Assembly: GCA_024276425.1 (NCBI GenBank)
Contig: JAJRXF010000124.1
Location: 1 to 32,342 of the forward strand
DNA length: 32,342 nucleotides
Reading direction: 5' to 3'
Source of the DNA: Actinomycetes bacterium
Lineage (GTDB): Bacteria > Actinomycetota > Acidimicrobiia > Acidimicrobiales > SZUA-35
This document shows positions 32,201 to 32,342 of the stretch, in pieces. Both the position numbers and the translations under genes were made by a program. Position 1 is the first letter of the stretch, and every line of letters starts with the position of its first letter. The notes below the pieces were generated by a model that worked only from the letters and a program-made list of their open reading frames with translations, was not told the origin of the DNA and did no database searches.

Positions 32201-32342
32201 CCAACTCTTCCAGCGGTCCGACATCGGTGGAGGCCAGACCTATCAGCCGATCCCAGTTCTGATTGAAGATGGCGGCCACATTCTTGAACGAGGCCTGACC
32301 CTGATATTTGGGTGACAGTGCGATATCGAGAAGGGACAGCCG
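29226..32342 (-). CDS. AddA/RecB-like UvrD-family helicase-nuclease, 5' end outside window
   Basis: The frame is open to the right edge, so the Walker A domain is outside and only the last ~1038 residues are seen. Helicase motifs in order are LLDEFQDTDPIQ (motif II, near 31.7 kb), FVGDAKQSIYRFRRAD (III), NFRTVEPI (IV), ISTVHGAKGLEFP (V) and LLYVAATRARDHL (VI). A PD-(D/E)xK nuclease follows at the C-terminus: EGYVDLLIETQDGLVVVDYK (Asp and Lys of the active site). This is the AddA/RecB layout, which resects double-strand breaks for recombination. The linker before the nuclease holds a threefold VATEEQ-type repeat. Its partner subunit is probably upstream, beyond the window. Confidence 0.93.
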   Translation of the reverse strand, partial: RLSLLDIALSPKYQGQASFKNVAAIFNQNWDRLIGLASTDVGPLEELDFTAFDRSVNKLSSLLEFCTDPQDKLSLHLQTNLLPSMGAVVSMSDQHRKLRALVLRAKNEASRWKVGSGGATKNWTIPVREAKDAIREVNGSVDVVIERAASQAIGQMSALTASEVLAAAQSRQEAGGLEFHDLLVLARHVLRSHTEVRHLLHQRYQAVLLDEFQDTDPIQIDLASLIAADPTDGSPGGWDEHEVGGGRLFFVGDAKQSIYRFRRADIELFLKARDHFTRGSQPVQLTTNFRTVEPIIEWINGLFAQIMSEEVDKAQPRYEPLHAWRSPHGKADQRPVMLGGQHPDPKVKAGELRELEANDVASLVAAIRSEPHQWPIGVADDDEGNPQWRQARLSDITILIPTRTSLPYLRSSLESQDLPYRLTTGTLVYDTQEVRDVLAVLQAVDDPTDTLSLVAALRSPLYGCSDIDLFEFRQAGGRWNIRPADHGILHQEHLVIQALGHLRQLWLQRWWNGPAGLLGQILEDREAHLLAFGQQRPAEVWRRLRFLLDQARLFEEQVGTSIRDFIDWARLQSADGFRVHEPLLPETDEDAVRISTVHGAKGLEFPITILSGMTTEMSARPRPGVSVIMDSNDEPEVRIRKGISSAGHGARAALEEAMDQHEKMRLLYVAATRARDHLVVSVHHKSEISKATGQLGKAKTYASRIARFCQDNPGLVRSFNRSDDGGPGPRKVRDADGDEPALFTGLNEAVLGEDSAGLEEQVATEEQVATEKQVATEIAAEAAWESARRAAVEPAIARRVLSATAVASLLAAGATQLVDADRAEQDVADADNEGKSIVRRRGRAGTAIGRAVHNTLENLDLANPGDIGPLVERQSELELIPELVDTVSGLVRSALASNAVDLAINNRAHKEVYVAAPVGGTMIEGYVDLLIETQDGLVVVDYKTDSAQTEAEIDQKLAAYELQGASYAVALEESTGLEVVDCLFVFCHPNGAIERSVADLDEAKNRVRQLVASQSVVGFEPNQTAGSARDPSLSSDSP
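30013..30066. repeat. 18-bp tandem repeat, three copies, inside the helicase-nuclease gene
   Basis: TCTGTGGCCACTTGTTCC occurs three times (the first copy ends GCTTT instead of GTTCC). The unit is a multiple of three, so the frame is kept and the protein gains the repeat VATEEQ/VATEKQ in a linker between the helicase and nuclease parts. Confidence 0.92.

Noticed and set aside
1-32342. tRNA, rRNA or riboswitch genes
   Set aside because: I looked for clover-leaf T-arm words, rRNA words and riboswitch cores while reading and found none; a covariance-model search would be needed for certainty.

Overview
The window reads as chromosomal DNA of a high-GC actinobacterium. The block coaD / DivIVA-SepIVA-like / YceD / rpmF / plsX / acpP / rnc / mutM-like / smc, a MoxR-DUF58-VWA operon, an MprAB-like two-component pair followed by an HtrA protease, and a PIG-L deacetylase of the mycothiol-pathway type all fit Actinomycetota. 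The protein style and the many apparently leaderless genes suggest an uncultivated Acidimicrobiia-like lineage. That placement is inference, because no rRNA gene is present.

Layout. 1-1.2 kb is a degraded accessory patch: the edge of an alpha/beta-hydrolase gene, a frameshifted HigA-type antitoxin relic, and an IS256-family transposase remnant fused in frame to a truncated FAD oxidoreductase (1.2-1.83 kb). The left ~1 kb is visibly more GC-rich than the rest. 1.9-6.6 kb (minus strand) carries response regulator, histidine kinase, HtrA protease and ftsY. 6.6-9.8 kb (plus) is moxR-DUF58-VWA, whose last stop codon interlocks with that of smc. 9.8-16.5 kb (minus) is rpmF-plsX-acpP-rnc-mutM-like-smc, linking ribosome, lipid and chromosome functions. 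A divergent single-pass membrane protein gene (16.7-17.3 kb) sits between rpmF and yceD. 17.3-19.5 kb (minus) is rsmD, coaD, the DivIVA-like gene and yceD. After a 55-codon zinc-ribbon-like gene and a repeat- and hairpin-rich gap come recG, a DhaL/FakA-like gene, an Lgt-like membrane protein and a TlpA-like thioredoxin (20-24.6 kb, minus). 24.7-27.6 kb (plus) has a small cold-shock-like protein, ATP-dependent PEP carboxykinase and a dienelactone hydrolase. 27.6-29.2 kb has two hypotheticals and the PIG-L deacetylase. 29.2 kb to the right edge is an AddA/RecB-type helicase-nuclease that runs off the window.

Three themes stand out. (1) Seven starts on both strands have TANNNT ending exactly six bases before the initiation codon, the geometry of a -10 box driving leaderless mRNA. 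(2) Five short tandem repeats (14-19 bp units) lie in gaps or inside coding sequence, suggesting replication slippage. (3) Several core genes are unusual: the Fpg/MutM homologue has lost its catalytic proline, its active-site lysine and most of its zinc finger; rnc seems to need a CTG start; CoaD and the FakA-like protein deviate from their families. I found no clearly new multi-gene system, CRISPR array, prophage, tRNA or rRNA.
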